From assembly GCF_022678645.1 (NCBI RefSeq), contig NZ_JALBWV010000034.1:1-64000 (forward strand): DNA of 64,000 bases, read 5' to 3'. The DNA comes from Saccharopolyspora soli. Lineage in GTDB: Bacteria; Actinomycetota; Actinomycetes; Mycobacteriales; Pseudonocardiaceae. The translations under genes and the position numbers were made by a program. Under the pieces are notes generated by a model. The model was not told the DNA's origin and did no database searches. It saw only the letters and a list, made by a program, of their open reading frames with translations. Numbering within the stretch: position 1 is the first letter of the stretch; every line of letters starts with the position of its first letter. Of the stretch, positions 24,544 to 34,891 are shown in pieces.

Positions 24544-25401
24544 GTGACTGTGAGTTCGCAACTCAGTCCCGGCCAGTCCTGGCTAGGTTCCCCGATCGAC
24601 GCCCGTCCCCTGTTCGCTCCGGAGCAGGCGGCGCTGATGGAAACCCTGCGGAGGCTGGAGCCTGCCGATTGGCGCAAGGAGGCCGTGCCGGGCTGGACGG
24701 TGCATGATCTTGCCGCGCACATTCTCGGCGACTTCTACGGGCGCCTCAGCCGAGACCGCGACGGCCACCAGGACGGGCCTACCTTCGCGCCGGGCGAGAC
24801 GTTGGAGGCGTTCATCCACCGCATCAACCAGGAGTGGGTCGACACCTACCGCCGGGTCAGCCCCGCCGCGCTCACCGACACCCTCGACCTGATCGGCGGT
24901 CAGGCTGTCCGCTTCTACGAGACCACCGACCCCGACAAGCCTTCACTAGGGGTCTCCTGGGCCGGTGTCGACCCGGCCCCCAGGTGGCTCGACAGCGCTC
25001 GGGACTTCACCGAGTTCTGGGCCCATCGCCAGCAGATCCGTCACGCCATCGGGCAGGGAACCGACCCCGACCCGCGACTCCTGTCTGTGGTCCTGGACAC
25101 TTTCATGCGGGCTCTACCCCGTACTCTGCGCGATACCCCCGCCCCCGTCGGCACGCAGATCCAGGTGCACGTCGACGGCCCGGCCGGTGGGACCTGGACC
25201 ACCACCGCCACGGAGAGCCGCTGGTGCATGGCCGAGCCGGACACCGGTCGGCCCGCCGCCCGCGTCAGCCTCGATGCGGAGGTCGCATGGCAACTGTGCA
25301 CCCGTGGCGTCGAGCCAGCTGCCGCACTCGCTCACGCCCGCATCGACGGCGACTACGAACTGGCCGAGGCCGCCTGTCAGATCGTATCCATCATCTACTG
25401 A
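24544..25401 (+). CDS. Maleylpyruvate isomerase family protein (DinB/MDMPI fold)
   Basis: A 285-residue protein of the mycothiol-dependent maleylpyruvate isomerase-like family. The N-terminal DinB four-helix domain has LRRLEPADWRKEAVPGWTVHDLAAHI with its metal-type His, and a central His pair occurs in FWAHRQQIRHA. The C-terminal MDMPI_C-like domain is also present (VHVDGPAGGTWTTTATES and RVSLDAEVAWQLCTRGV). Mycothiol-linked roles fit an actinomycete. The actual substrate is unknown, because most members are not true isomerases. The GTG start has no clear ribosome site. Confidence 0.8.
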   Translation: MTVSSQLSPGQSWLGSPIDARPLFAPEQAALMETLRRLEPADWRKEAVPGWTVHDLAAHILGDFYGRLSRDRDGHQDGPTFAPGETLEAFIHRINQEWVDTYRRVSPAALTDTLDLIGGQAVRFYETTDPDKPSLGVSWAGVDPAPRWLDSARDFTEFWAHRQQIRHAIGQGTDPDPRLLSVVLDTFMRALPRTLRDTPAPVGTQIQVHVDGPAGGTWTTTATESRWCMAEPDTGRPAARVSLDAEVAWQLCTRGVEPAAALAHARIDGDYELAEAACQIVSIIY

Positions 25402-25703
25402 TACCGGAGCTTGCTTAGCGTCCTGGGGTACGTCAGGGGAGGTGAGTATCTGTCCAAGTAGGACACCAACGGGCGTCCGTCCAAGTGGCTGTCCGGAGGA
25501 TTTGAACGCGTTGGAGGATCGACTCGTTGATCAGCCGGATGTGGTTTTCACCGGTGGGTGTGTTGTTCGGTTCGGTTCAACGGGTGTGCCGTCTGGCACG
25601 GCGAGGGTTCATGCTTTACCTTTCGTGGCTTGCTGAATCCGAGTGGTCGCCCTTCTGGCCGTTCGATCCTCCGCACAGGCCCTTTTCGGTTGCTCAGGCG
25701 AAA
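25402..25703. other. Intergenic region between the MDMPI-like gene and rox
   Basis: About 300 bp between convergent genes. A near-repeat of GTCCAAGT with CGTCC elements occurs at 25450-25495. I see no gene and no strong hairpin. Confidence 0.45.
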
Positions 25704-27846
<2,143 letters not shown>

Positions 27847-28764
27847 TTGCAGCACCGAGAAATCCGCGTCGGACGTCGGGCGATCCTGGGCGCGCTGCTG
27901 GCCGCTCCCGTCGTGGCGGCGTGCGGTTCGGCCGGGTCGAGCGCGCCGCCGACCAGCGCTCCCGCCGACCCGAATGGCAAGCACGCCCAGGCGTTCGCTG
28001 ACCTGGAGCGCCGCTACGACGTGCGCCTGGGGGTGTATGCCCTGGCCACCGGGACCGGCACCACGGTTGCCTACCGGGCGGATGAACGATTCGCGTTCTG
28101 CTCGACGTTCAAGGGACTGGCGGCAGCGGCGGTCTTGGCGCGCAATCCGCTGTCGCACCTGGACACGGTCGTTGCCTACACCGAAGCCGATCTCATGAAG
28201 AGCGCCGTCATCACCGGGCAGCACGTGGCCACGGGGATGACGATCCGTCAACTGTGCGACGCCGCGGTCCGCTACAGCGATGGCACGGCTGGCAATCTCC
28301 TGCTCCGGGATCTCGGCGGTCCGGCCCAGCTGACGGCGTATGCGCGCAGCCTCGGCGACACGGTAACCCGGATGGATCGGATCGAGCCGACGATCGTGGA
28401 AGCCATCCCAGGAGACCCCCGCGACACGACTTCACCGCGTGCTCTCGGCACCGACTACCAGAAGATCGTGCTTGGGGACGCGCTGCCAGCCGACAAGCGC
28501 GGCTTCCTCCGCGACTTGCTGGAACGCAATGCCACCGGCGCGGGTGCCCAACGCATCCGGGCTGGCGTACCGCAGGGGTGGCCCGTGGCCGACAAGACCG
28601 GGACCGGTGATTACGGCACGCTCAACGACATCGCCATCGTGTGGCCCCCGCAGTCCGCGCCACTCGTCATCGCGATCATGTCCAGCAAGGCCACCAAAGA
28701 TGCCAAATACGACCAGGCCCTCCTCGCTGAGGCCGCCGCACACGTCGTGGCCACTCTCGGTTAA
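27847..28764 (+). CDS. Class A beta-lactamase, predicted Tat lipoprotein
   Basis: A 305-residue class A serine beta-lactamase that hydrolyses beta-lactams outside the membrane. The signal has twin Arg (VGRRAILGALL) and a lipobox AAC, so it is likely a Tat-exported lipoprotein. Motifs are S70-T-F-K (CSTFKGL), SDG in place of SDN (YSDGTAGN, as in mycobacterial BlaC), the omega-loop Glu in RIEPTIVEAIPGD, and KTG (ADKTGTGDYG). The position corresponding to Asn170 reads Val, which is unusual for the enzyme core. The start is TTG 27847, chosen because GGAGA lies seven bases upstream and the signal then has normal length. Confidence 0.9.
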   Translation: MQHREIRVGRRAILGALLAAPVVAACGSAGSSAPPTSAPADPNGKHAQAFADLERRYDVRLGVYALATGTGTTVAYRADERFAFCSTFKGLAAAAVLARNPLSHLDTVVAYTEADLMKSAVITGQHVATGMTIRQLCDAAVRYSDGTAGNLLLRDLGGPAQLTAYARSLGDTVTRMDRIEPTIVEAIPGDPRDTTSPRALGTDYQKIVLGDALPADKRGFLRDLLERNATGAGAQRIRAGVPQGWPVADKTGTGDYGTLNDIAIVWPPQSAPLVIAIMSSKATKDAKYDQALLAEAAAHVVATLG

Positions 28765-28829
28765 CAGCAGGAATAATCGGTCGGGCCAACTGTGACCAAG
28801 ATCAACAACAGGGCGGACCGCGGCGCGCT

Positions 28830-28866
28830 CCGCCAGGAACCAGTTCTCCGCACTGGTTCCTGGCGG
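28830..28866. terminator. Perfect hairpin between bla and the methyltransferase
   Basis: CCGCCAGGAACCAGT (28830-28844) and ACTGGTTCCTGGCGG (28852-28866) are perfect 15-bp arms with a 7-nt loop. It is located between convergent genes and should work in both directions. Confidence 0.8.
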
Positions 28867-28899
28867 TCGAATCGTCAGAACCCGCAACAGCTCTGGCGA

Positions 28900-29679
28900 C
28901 TACGGCTTGCGGCCGATCGCGCCGTGGGCATCCAACGGCTCATCCGCGCCGATCTGGTCGGCCGCGGGCCGCCACCGGTCGATCGGGGTCAGGCCGGGTT
29001 CGACCAGTTCCAGCCCCTCGAAGAAACCAGCTACTTCCTCCAGCGAACACAGCCGGTACGGGATCGCGCCGCTCTTGGCGTATTCCTCAGCGGCATAGCG
29101 GGCGGTCTCGGTGAGATTGGTGTTCTCCCACAGCACCAAGCAACTCCCGGACGGCACTGCCGCCATCACCCGACGAGTGATCGACACGGCCTCCTCGTAC
29201 TCGGCGACATGCCCGAGCACGCCCATGAACATCACCCCGATCGGCTGCGCGAAGTCCAGGGCGCTCTGGGCATCGGAGACGATCGACTCGGGGTTGTGGT
29301 AGTCCGCGTCCACGATGGTGACGCCCGCGTCGGAGGTGTCCCTCAGCAGCGCTCGGGCGTGCGTCAGCACCAGCGGGTCGTTGTCGACGTAGACGATCTT
29401 CGACTCGGGCGCGATCTCCTGGGCCACCTCGTGGGTGTTCTGCACGGTGGGCAAACCGGTGCCGATGTCGAGGAACTGGCGGATACCCGCCTCCGCGGTC
29501 AGGTAGCGCACCGCTCTGATCAGGAACTGCCGAGACTGCTTGGCGATCGACACGATCTCCGGCTGCATCGCGATCCACGCGTCGCCAGCAGCGCGGTCCA
29601 CGTCGTAGTGGTCCTTGCCGCCCTGCCAGTAGTTCCAGATCCGCGCCGACTGCGGCGCGTCGTAGTTGATATCAGCCAC
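28900..29679 (-). CDS. SAM-dependent methyltransferase, DUF574 family
   Basis: A 259-residue member of the actinomycete S-adenosylmethionine methyltransferase family DUF574 (Methyltransf_19). Family segments are SARIWNYWQGGKDHYDVDR, the SAM site QFLDIGTGLPTVQNTHEVA, VYVDNDPLVLTHARALL, the mid-domain GVMFMGVLGHV and a C-terminal LVEPGLTPIDRWRP. The substrate is unknown for the family. It lies downstream of the XRE/DUF5753 gene on the same strand, a recurrent neighbourhood in this group of bacteria. A second full-length paralogue lies at 48329 and a remnant at 50042. Confidence 0.88.
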   Translation of the reverse strand: MADINYDAPQSARIWNYWQGGKDHYDVDRAAGDAWIAMQPEIVSIAKQSRQFLIRAVRYLTAEAGIRQFLDIGTGLPTVQNTHEVAQEIAPESKIVYVDNDPLVLTHARALLRDTSDAGVTIVDADYHNPESIVSDAQSALDFAQPIGVMFMGVLGHVAEYEEAVSITRRVMAAVPSGSCLVLWENTNLTETARYAAEEYAKSGAIPYRLCSLEEVAGFFEGLELVEPGLTPIDRWRPAADQIGADEPLDAHGAIGRKP

Positions 29680-29853
29680 TCGCTTCCACCCCGATCTTCA
29701 CCACGGTCACCGCGGATACCGTAGCGCGGCGCTGCACCGTTGCGATCAAGCTGGGTGGACCAAATCCATCCGTTTGAAGAAGCGAACGGCTGTTGTTGAA
29801 TCGCAGGTCCTGCTAACGCAGTCCCGCTCCCGCTGTTGACGGGAACCGTCCGG

Positions 29854-30714
29854 TCAGAAGGTGACTTGCGCCCGGAATTGGTCGGCGAGGTGCTGGAGGA
29901 ACTCCACCGTGTCGTGGCGTTCCATCGCGGCTCCGCGCAGCCGGTCCCAGGCGTCGTTGAAGAGGTCGAAGTCGTCTTCATCGTCGAGGTAGAGACCGCC
30001 CGCCACGTGCTCGACGAAGACGAAGTCCTTGGTGCCGTCGGAAAAACGCATCATGGTGAAGTCGTTGGGCACGTAGGGCAGGCGTACGCCGAAGGGCAGG
30101 ACGTGGACGTAGGCCCGGGGGTAGCGCTGTTGCAGGTCCAGCAGATGCTCGACCTGGTCGAGGGCGACGGAGGGGTTGGGGCCGCCGGGCATGCGGTGGA
30201 AGGCGGCTTCGCTGAGGATGAAGCGGTAGTACGGCGGCCGCGGGAGGTCGAAGACCTGCCTGCGGTCCAACCGGTTGCGCACCAACGCGGTGACATCGGT
30301 TGCCCGGTCCTCGCTGAACTGGGTGAGCATGTAGTGCTCGGATTGCAGCGGTCCGGGGATGCGCTCGCCGTGCCAGCTCAAGATCTCCGCGGCGGCGGGC
30401 TCCAGGTCGGTGAAGGTGCGGAACCACTGCGGCACGGCCGATCGGTAACCGGACCACTGGCTGCGCGGGCTGGTGCTGGAGCGGGCCAAGTCCAGCATCA
30501 CGTCGGCTTCGGCCTTCCCGGTGCCGAACGCCTCGAGCATGCGCTTGAGCTCGGTGTTCTTGACCGCGACGATGCCCGACTCGATCTTGTTGATCTTGCC
30601 CTGGCTGCACCCGAGCAGCTGGGCGACTGCCTGCTGGGTCTTTCCCGCCGCGACCCTGGCTCGGCGGATCTCGTTCCCGAGTTGCCTGCGTCGCGAGGTA
30701 ACCGTGCTCGGCAC
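29854..30714 (-). CDS. XRE family regulator with DUF5753 domain
   Basis: A 286-residue regulator. The N-terminal XRE-type HTH (about 12-70) reads IRRARVAAGKTQQAVAQLLGCSQGKINKIESG. The DUF5753 domain fills the rest (IPGPLQSEHYMLTQF, RQVFDLPRPPYYRFILSEAAFHR, VHVLPFGVRLPYVPNDFTMMRF, FVEHVAGGLYLDDEDD). Such proteins pair with small DUF397 proteins in actinomycetes (compare BldB/WhiJ-like systems). I place the start at GTG 30714 with GGAGG at 30720-30724. The DUF397 gene lies upstream on the same strand. Confidence 0.9.
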   Translation of the reverse strand: MPSTVTSRRRQLGNEIRRARVAAGKTQQAVAQLLGCSQGKINKIESGIVAVKNTELKRMLEAFGTGKAEADVMLDLARSSTSPRSQWSGYRSAVPQWFRTFTDLEPAAAEILSWHGERIPGPLQSEHYMLTQFSEDRATDVTALVRNRLDRRQVFDLPRPPYYRFILSEAAFHRMPGGPNPSVALDQVEHLLDLQQRYPRAYVHVLPFGVRLPYVPNDFTMMRFSDGTKDFVFVEHVAGGLYLDDEDDFDLFNDAWDRLRGAAMERHDTVEFLQHLADQFRAQVTF

Positions 30715-30875
30715 CAGACCTCCGCTGTTCTTCCTGCCAACACCCACCAGCAAGCACAACACCTTAATGCACGTCCCAGCATCCGGAAGACGGGCCGAGC
30801 CGTCCTGGCCTGCTCGGTCCCGGACGGCCGCCGAACTGGGGCGGAATAATCGCAAAAAGGATTCGCGACGATCGG

Positions 30876-31109
30876 TCAGCCGCGATCGAAGCGACCGGAG
30901 CGCGTTGCCGCGAGGAAGCCGGTCCATGCCGCGGTGTTGAAGTCCAGCACGACGTCTCCGGTGAGGCCCTTGCTGTCCCGGACACCGACACGCCCGGGGG
31001 TGGAGAGGTTCACCTCAACGCAGTTTCCGCCGTTGGGGCCGCATGACGCGGCTGTTCTCCACCCCTGCGGGGCTAAGAGTTCTCTCGATGACGGGTCACG
31101 GTGGTGCAT
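30876..31109 (-). CDS. DUF397 domain protein
   Basis: A 77-residue protein with the DUF397 pattern: GWRTAASCGPNGGNCVEVNL, then VGVRDSKGLTGDVVLDFNTAAWTGFLAATRSGRFD. These small proteins are partners or antagonists of XRE/DUF5753 regulators in Streptomyces-type WhiJ systems. The start is ATG 31109, with GGAAGGA nine bases upstream. It is unusual in lying upstream of its XRE partner. The start region faces the 16-bp palindrome at 31150. Confidence 0.88.
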   Translation of the reverse strand: MHHRDPSSRELLAPQGWRTAASCGPNGGNCVEVNLSTPGRVGVRDSKGLTGDVVLDFNTAAWTGFLAATRSGRFDRG

Positions 31110-31149
31110 CGGGCACGTCCTTCCGCTCGACGGCGAGATCGGTATCAAG

Positions 31150-31165
31150 CTACGATTAATCGTAG
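31150..31165. promoter_or_regulatory. Perfect 16-bp palindrome, candidate XRE operator
   Basis: CTACGATTAATCGTAG is fully self-complementary. It is AT-rich in an otherwise GC-rich region and lies in the 73-bp gap between the divergent DUF397 gene and the small gene at 31183. A homodimeric XRE repressor site is the simplest reading. Confidence 0.6.
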
Positions 31166-31182
31166 AAGACTGGGAGGTGCCT

Positions 31183-31467
31183 ATGCCGCTCGGACCTGCC
31201 GGGTACGCATCCCGCGAACGCCACCACGAGGAGTCGGCTGCTGCCGACTTCGTGTGGGTTCTGCGTAGGCATCCGCGTGTGACGCTGCGTCAGGCACATG
31301 CGGTTGTCGCCGTGGACTGGCAGGCGGGAGTCGCCCGTGCGGCTTGCGGGATCGCATTGCCTCGTGGCTCGGTCGGGAATATTCCACCCGGCGGCTGCCT
31401 GCCGTGCGAGCGGTGCCTCATCTCGACGGCGGAATCCGCGGTGTCGGCAATCGCCGCGGCCCCCTGA
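31183..31467 (+). CDS. Small Cys-containing hypothetical protein
   Basis: A 94-residue protein beginning MPLGPAGYASRERHHEES and ending with a possible metal-binding GGCLPCERC cluster. The middle (FVWVLRRHPRVTLRQAHAVVAVDW) may be helical. GGGAGG lies five bases before the ATG, which makes the gene call good. It is divergent from the DUF397 gene across a perfect palindrome, so it may be a target of the XRE regulator. Function is unknown. Confidence 0.65.
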   Translation: MPLGPAGYASRERHHEESAAADFVWVLRRHPRVTLRQAHAVVAVDWQAGVARAACGIALPRGSVGNIPPGGCLPCERCLISTAESAVSAIAAAP

Positions 31468-31542
31468 TTACGCGCGGCCCGAGTCGCGGTTCGATCAGTC
31501 GAGACCTTCCCCGCAGGTGCGATCAGCAGCAAGGAGATGTGG

Positions 31543-31746
31543 ATGCATCCGTTTCATTGGGTCCCGGCTCGCGGAGAGCGCCACGCCAGCACGGATCCCC
31601 GACCGTACGGCGGCTACCCGGAAGGCACGCGCGTGACGACGTTGTGCCAGCAGCTGATGCGAGCCGAAGTAGGCGACATCCCCTGGCTGTGGACCACATG
31701 CAGGGCATGCAACGCAGAAGCCCACCGACTCGTCGGCGCGCGCTGA
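31543..31746 (+). CDS. Small zinc-finger-like protein
   Basis: A 67-residue protein, MHPFHWVPARGERHAS..., with a Cys at TLCQQ and a C-terminal WTTCRACNAEAH that together suggest a zinc-binding site (C...CxxC...H). Similar short proteins accompany XRE/DUF397 loci in actinomycetes. AAGGAG at 31531-31536 favours ATG 31543 over the nearer ATG at 31537. It follows the previous small gene by 75 bp and is probably in the same transcript. Confidence 0.68.
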   Translation: MHPFHWVPARGERHASTDPRPYGGYPEGTRVTTLCQQLMRAEVGDIPWLWTTCRACNAEAHRLVGAR

Positions 31747-32347
31747 TCAACTTTGTTCTTCTTCGGGGCGGCTGCTGGTCGTGGGATTGCTGCGGTCGAA
31801 GCGCCTGGTGGTGCGGCCAGCGGCAGCGCGCTTGCTCCCGGGCGAGCTCGGCAAGCCACCCACGATTTTCCCCGAGGACGTTCGAAAATCTCGCCCATGA
31901 CCGGCTCATTTCCAGTGCGGATCGACCGGGGTGGTCGGGGTCGATCAGCGAGGAACGAGGTCGGCTCGACGCCCGGCCAACGAGGTTGAACCCGCAGGAC
32001 TCGGCGAACTCGCAGCCCGCCGGTAGCGGGCTCGGCGTCGGTCCGTTGGTGGAGAATTGTCGAGCTCACTGCCGACGCCATCGGTTTCCTCGCCCAGAAC
32101 CGACGTTCTCGACTTCACCTTTTCGCCGCGCACCTGATGGGTGACACGGGGTTGCTGTGTTCCGCACACAACGGTAGCGTCGCCGTCCGCCGTTCGAGCA
32201 ACGGCGGAGACGTGCTGGATGATGTTGTTCGTCGGCTGCGTCGTGTTCGTGCAGGGCCATTCGCGGTGCTGGGCCCCGTCCCTCTCACCCCGGATTGTTC
32301 CCGGTAGTCGGTCTGGTCGCTGCTTCGGAGCGTGGAACGGAGATGCC
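31747..32347. other. Long intergenic region upstream of the GGDEF/EAL gene
   Basis: About 600 bp without a convincing gene. One clear hairpin occurs at 32186-32208 (TCCGCCGTT / AACGGCGGA, 9-bp arms, 5-nt loop), about 140 bp before the GGDEF/EAL start. It could be part of a leader or a terminator of the upstream small genes. No riboswitch is recognised. Confidence 0.5.
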
Positions 32348-34456
32348 GTGAATGCCCCGGACGAAGATGCGTTGGGCGATGACTGGGACGAGCCCGGTGG
32401 TGGCTTCCGCCAGTCGGAAGCGCAGGTCCGGGCCGAGGCGTTGATCGGGGAACTCGCCGCAGACCTGCGCGAGTACGCGATCTTCGCCCTCGACGTCGAT
32501 GGCCGGGTGAGCAGTTGGAACGCTGGCGCGCAGAAGATCAAGGGGTACGCCAGCGAAGAGATCATCGGTCGGCAGTTCTCGATCTTCTACCCGCCCGACA
32601 AGGTCGCCGCCGGTTTTCCCGATTGGGAGTTGAGCCAAGCCGTCGCGCACGGCTTCTTCATCGACCGGGGTTGGCGGCTTCGCAAGGACGGGACCCGGTT
32701 CTGGGCGCATGTCGTGATCACGGCACAGCGGTCCCCGACCGGCGAGCTGGAAGGCTTCATCAAGGTGACCCGGGACGAGACCGCGGCCCGAACTCAGCGG
32801 CAGCGGTCGCAGCGCCGGTTCACCGACCTGTTCGAGCTCGCTCCGGTGGGCATCGCTCTGCTCGACGAGTCCGACCAGGTCCTCGACGCCAACCGCGCCC
32901 TGTGCGACCTGCTGGGCTACCAGCTGCATGGCAAGGTCGCAGCCGAGCTGATGCATCCCAGCGATCTCGCGGGTGGGCTGATCTCGCATCCTGTGCAGGA
33001 GAGTGGATCGCGGCGCCGCGATCCACTCTCCTATCGGGTGCTGGCCCGCTCCGACGGCCAGCCCGTGCTGTGCGACGTGCGGTGCGCGGCTTCGGTGCAC
33101 GACAACGGAAATCGGTTCTGGCTGGCGGTGTTCCAAGATGTCACCGAGCAGGTCCGGCACGCCGAGGTCTTGCACCACCAGGCCACCCACGACCAGACGA
33201 CCGGCATGCTCAACCGGCAGGGGGTCAACGAAGTCCTGACCCCCATGCTCGAAGGCGGCGCCGTCGACCGAGCAGCCGTGCTGTTCTGCGACCTCGACAA
33301 CTTCAAGCGCATCAACGACTCGCTCGGCCACGACGCCGGAGACGAACTGCTCGTGGCGCTGGCCCAGCGCCTCGTCAACGAACTCCCGGATTCCTGCACG
33401 GCCGCGCGGCTCTACGGGGACGAATTCCTGTTGATCTGTTCGGATGTGGACGCTTGTGGGGGACTCGACGCGCTCACCAAGGAGGTGTCCGAACTCCTGC
33501 GCGCGGATATTCCACTGCGAGATCGGCTCGTCAGCGTCACCGCCTCCATCGGCGCTGCCATGGTTCACCACGACGCGACGATCGACGAGGCCATCCGCGC
33601 GGCCGACGCGGCGATGTTCGAAGCCAAGCGAGGGCACGGTCGCATATCGCGAACCGGGCCGACTACCTCAAGGGGACAGCTGACCTTGGAGGAAGACCTC
33701 CGCGAGGCGATGCGCCATGATCGCCTGCAGCTGCACTACCAACCCATCCTCGCCCAGGACGGTTCCGTCGTCCTGGCCGAAGCACTGGTGCGCTGGATGC
33801 ATCTGGACCGCGGACTGTTGGCGCCGGGCACCATCCTGCCGGTGGCTGAGCAGGGTGGCCTCCTCCCCGAACTGGACCGCTGGGTGCTGCGCAGCGCGTT
33901 GCGCGAAGCGACAGGTTGGGCGCAACCGCACGGCCAACCAGTAGGCGTCTCCGTGAACATCTCCGGGCTTCGTCCCGACGCCCCGAATTTCGGCGAGGAG
34001 GTGTCCTCGGCCATTTCCGAGAGCTGCATCGCGCCGGACCGCGTCGTCGTGGAGATGGTCGAAACGTCCTATGTGGACCTGTCTGCGACGCCGCGCAGGG
34101 TCATGAGCGATCTCGCCCGGACCGGGGTGCGGTTCGCCATGGACGACTTCGGCACGGGCTACTCCTCGCTCGCCCGGCTCAAGGACCTGCCTGCCCAGAT
34201 CGTCAAGCTGGACCGGCGGTTCGTCTCCGGAATGGGATCCGACCCAGCCGACCTGGGCATCGCCCGGGCTGTTGTGGAGTTGGCCCGCGCGATGGGAAGG
34301 ACCTGCATCGCCGAAGGTGTGGAGAACGTCACCCAACACCGCTTGCTCAACAGCCTCGGGGTCGACGCCTGCCAAGGCTTTTGGTTCTCCCCGCCCCTGC
34401 CTGCCAGCGAGTTCCACGCGTTCCTCGACTCCCACAACGCCGCAGCCGTTATCTGA
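32348..34456 (+). CDS. PAS-PAS-GGDEF-EAL cyclic-di-GMP signalling protein
   Basis: A 702-residue protein, soluble by sequence. It has two N-terminal PAS domains (about 30-155, with YAIFALDVDGRVSSWNAGAQKIKGY; about 160-280, with FELAPVGIALLDESDQVLDAN), then GGDEF (about 285-440) and EAL (about 450-700). The GGDEF core reads YGDEF, so the first Gly is replaced by Tyr and cyclase activity is uncertain. The EAL motif is intact (VLAEALVRW), with the FAMDDFGTGYSSLARLKDLP loop and the Lys in IVKLDRRF, so phosphodiesterase activity is likely. The GTG start at 32348 has GGAG six bases upstream. A 36-bp perfect palindrome lies inside the second PAS coding region. Confidence 0.9.
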   Translation: MNAPDEDALGDDWDEPGGGFRQSEAQVRAEALIGELAADLREYAIFALDVDGRVSSWNAGAQKIKGYASEEIIGRQFSIFYPPDKVAAGFPDWELSQAVAHGFFIDRGWRLRKDGTRFWAHVVITAQRSPTGELEGFIKVTRDETAARTQRQRSQRRFTDLFELAPVGIALLDESDQVLDANRALCDLLGYQLHGKVAAELMHPSDLAGGLISHPVQESGSRRRDPLSYRVLARSDGQPVLCDVRCAASVHDNGNRFWLAVFQDVTEQVRHAEVLHHQATHDQTTGMLNRQGVNEVLTPMLEGGAVDRAAVLFCDLDNFKRINDSLGHDAGDELLVALAQRLVNELPDSCTAARLYGDEFLLICSDVDACGGLDALTKEVSELLRADIPLRDRLVSVTASIGAAMVHHDATIDEAIRAADAAMFEAKRGHGRISRTGPTTSRGQLTLEEDLREAMRHDRLQLHYQPILAQDGSVVLAEALVRWMHLDRGLLAPGTILPVAEQGGLLPELDRWVLRSALREATGWAQPHGQPVGVSVNISGLRPDAPNFGEEVSSAISESCIAPDRVVVEMVETSYVDLSATPRRVMSDLARTGVRFAMDDFGTGYSSLARLKDLPAQIVKLDRRFVSGMGSDPADLGIARAVVELARAMGRTCIAEGVENVTQHRLLNSLGVDACQGFWFSPPLPASEFHAFLDSHNAAAVI
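32997..33032. repeat. Perfect 36-bp palindrome inside the PAS-GGDEF-EAL gene
   Basis: The left arm AGGAGAGTGGATCGCGGC (32997-33014) is followed without spacer by its exact inverse complement (33015-33032). It encodes QESGSRRRDPLSY in the second PAS domain and keeps the frame open. Confidence 0.9.
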
Positions 34457-34615
34457 GCGGCCTGTCCTCAATCCGTCGCCGGAGATCTGGCACGCACACC
34501 GCCCCAGCAGGACGGCCGGAGGCACGGGTTCAAACACACGCGCCAAGGCGCTCCGGCAGCAGGCGCCGGGTGCTGATCTTGGGTGGAAGCGAGAGTGGGG
34601 TGGGCATGGCCGTGG

Positions 34616-34890
34616 GTGATCATGAAGTTCCTGACGCTTCGTGATCACAAGGACGACCATGCCCGTGCTCCATCCTCGCTCATCGAGCCAGTCTGGGTCC
34701 ATTTCGCCGCGCTGCTGCTGGAGAAACCGACGTTCGACCCGCGGCATCCACTGGGCTGTCACCGCAAGCGCATCCCCGACCGCGTGGTCTTCGAGCATGT
34801 CATCGACGCCCTGGTAAATGGCTCGGGTTATGAGCGCATCGCCACGGTGCGGTGTTCGGACCGCACCATCAGCCGCAGGCTCGCGCCCTG
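34616..34890 (+). pseudogene. Truncated IS5-like transposase remnant
   Basis: The reading frame from about 34619 contains VWVHFAALLLEKPTFDPRHPLGCHRKR and IPDRVVFEHVIDAL...GYERIATVRCSDRTISRRL. This matches the N-terminal part of actinomycete IS5-family transposases, as far as I recall the family. It breaks off near 34890, where the alpha-galactosidase stop begins, so the DDE catalytic core is missing. A 12-bp imperfect inverted repeat (34616-34627 / 34637-34648, GTGATCATGAAG against CTTCGTGATCAC) marks its upstream edge. Confidence 0.65.
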
Positions 34891-34891
34891 T

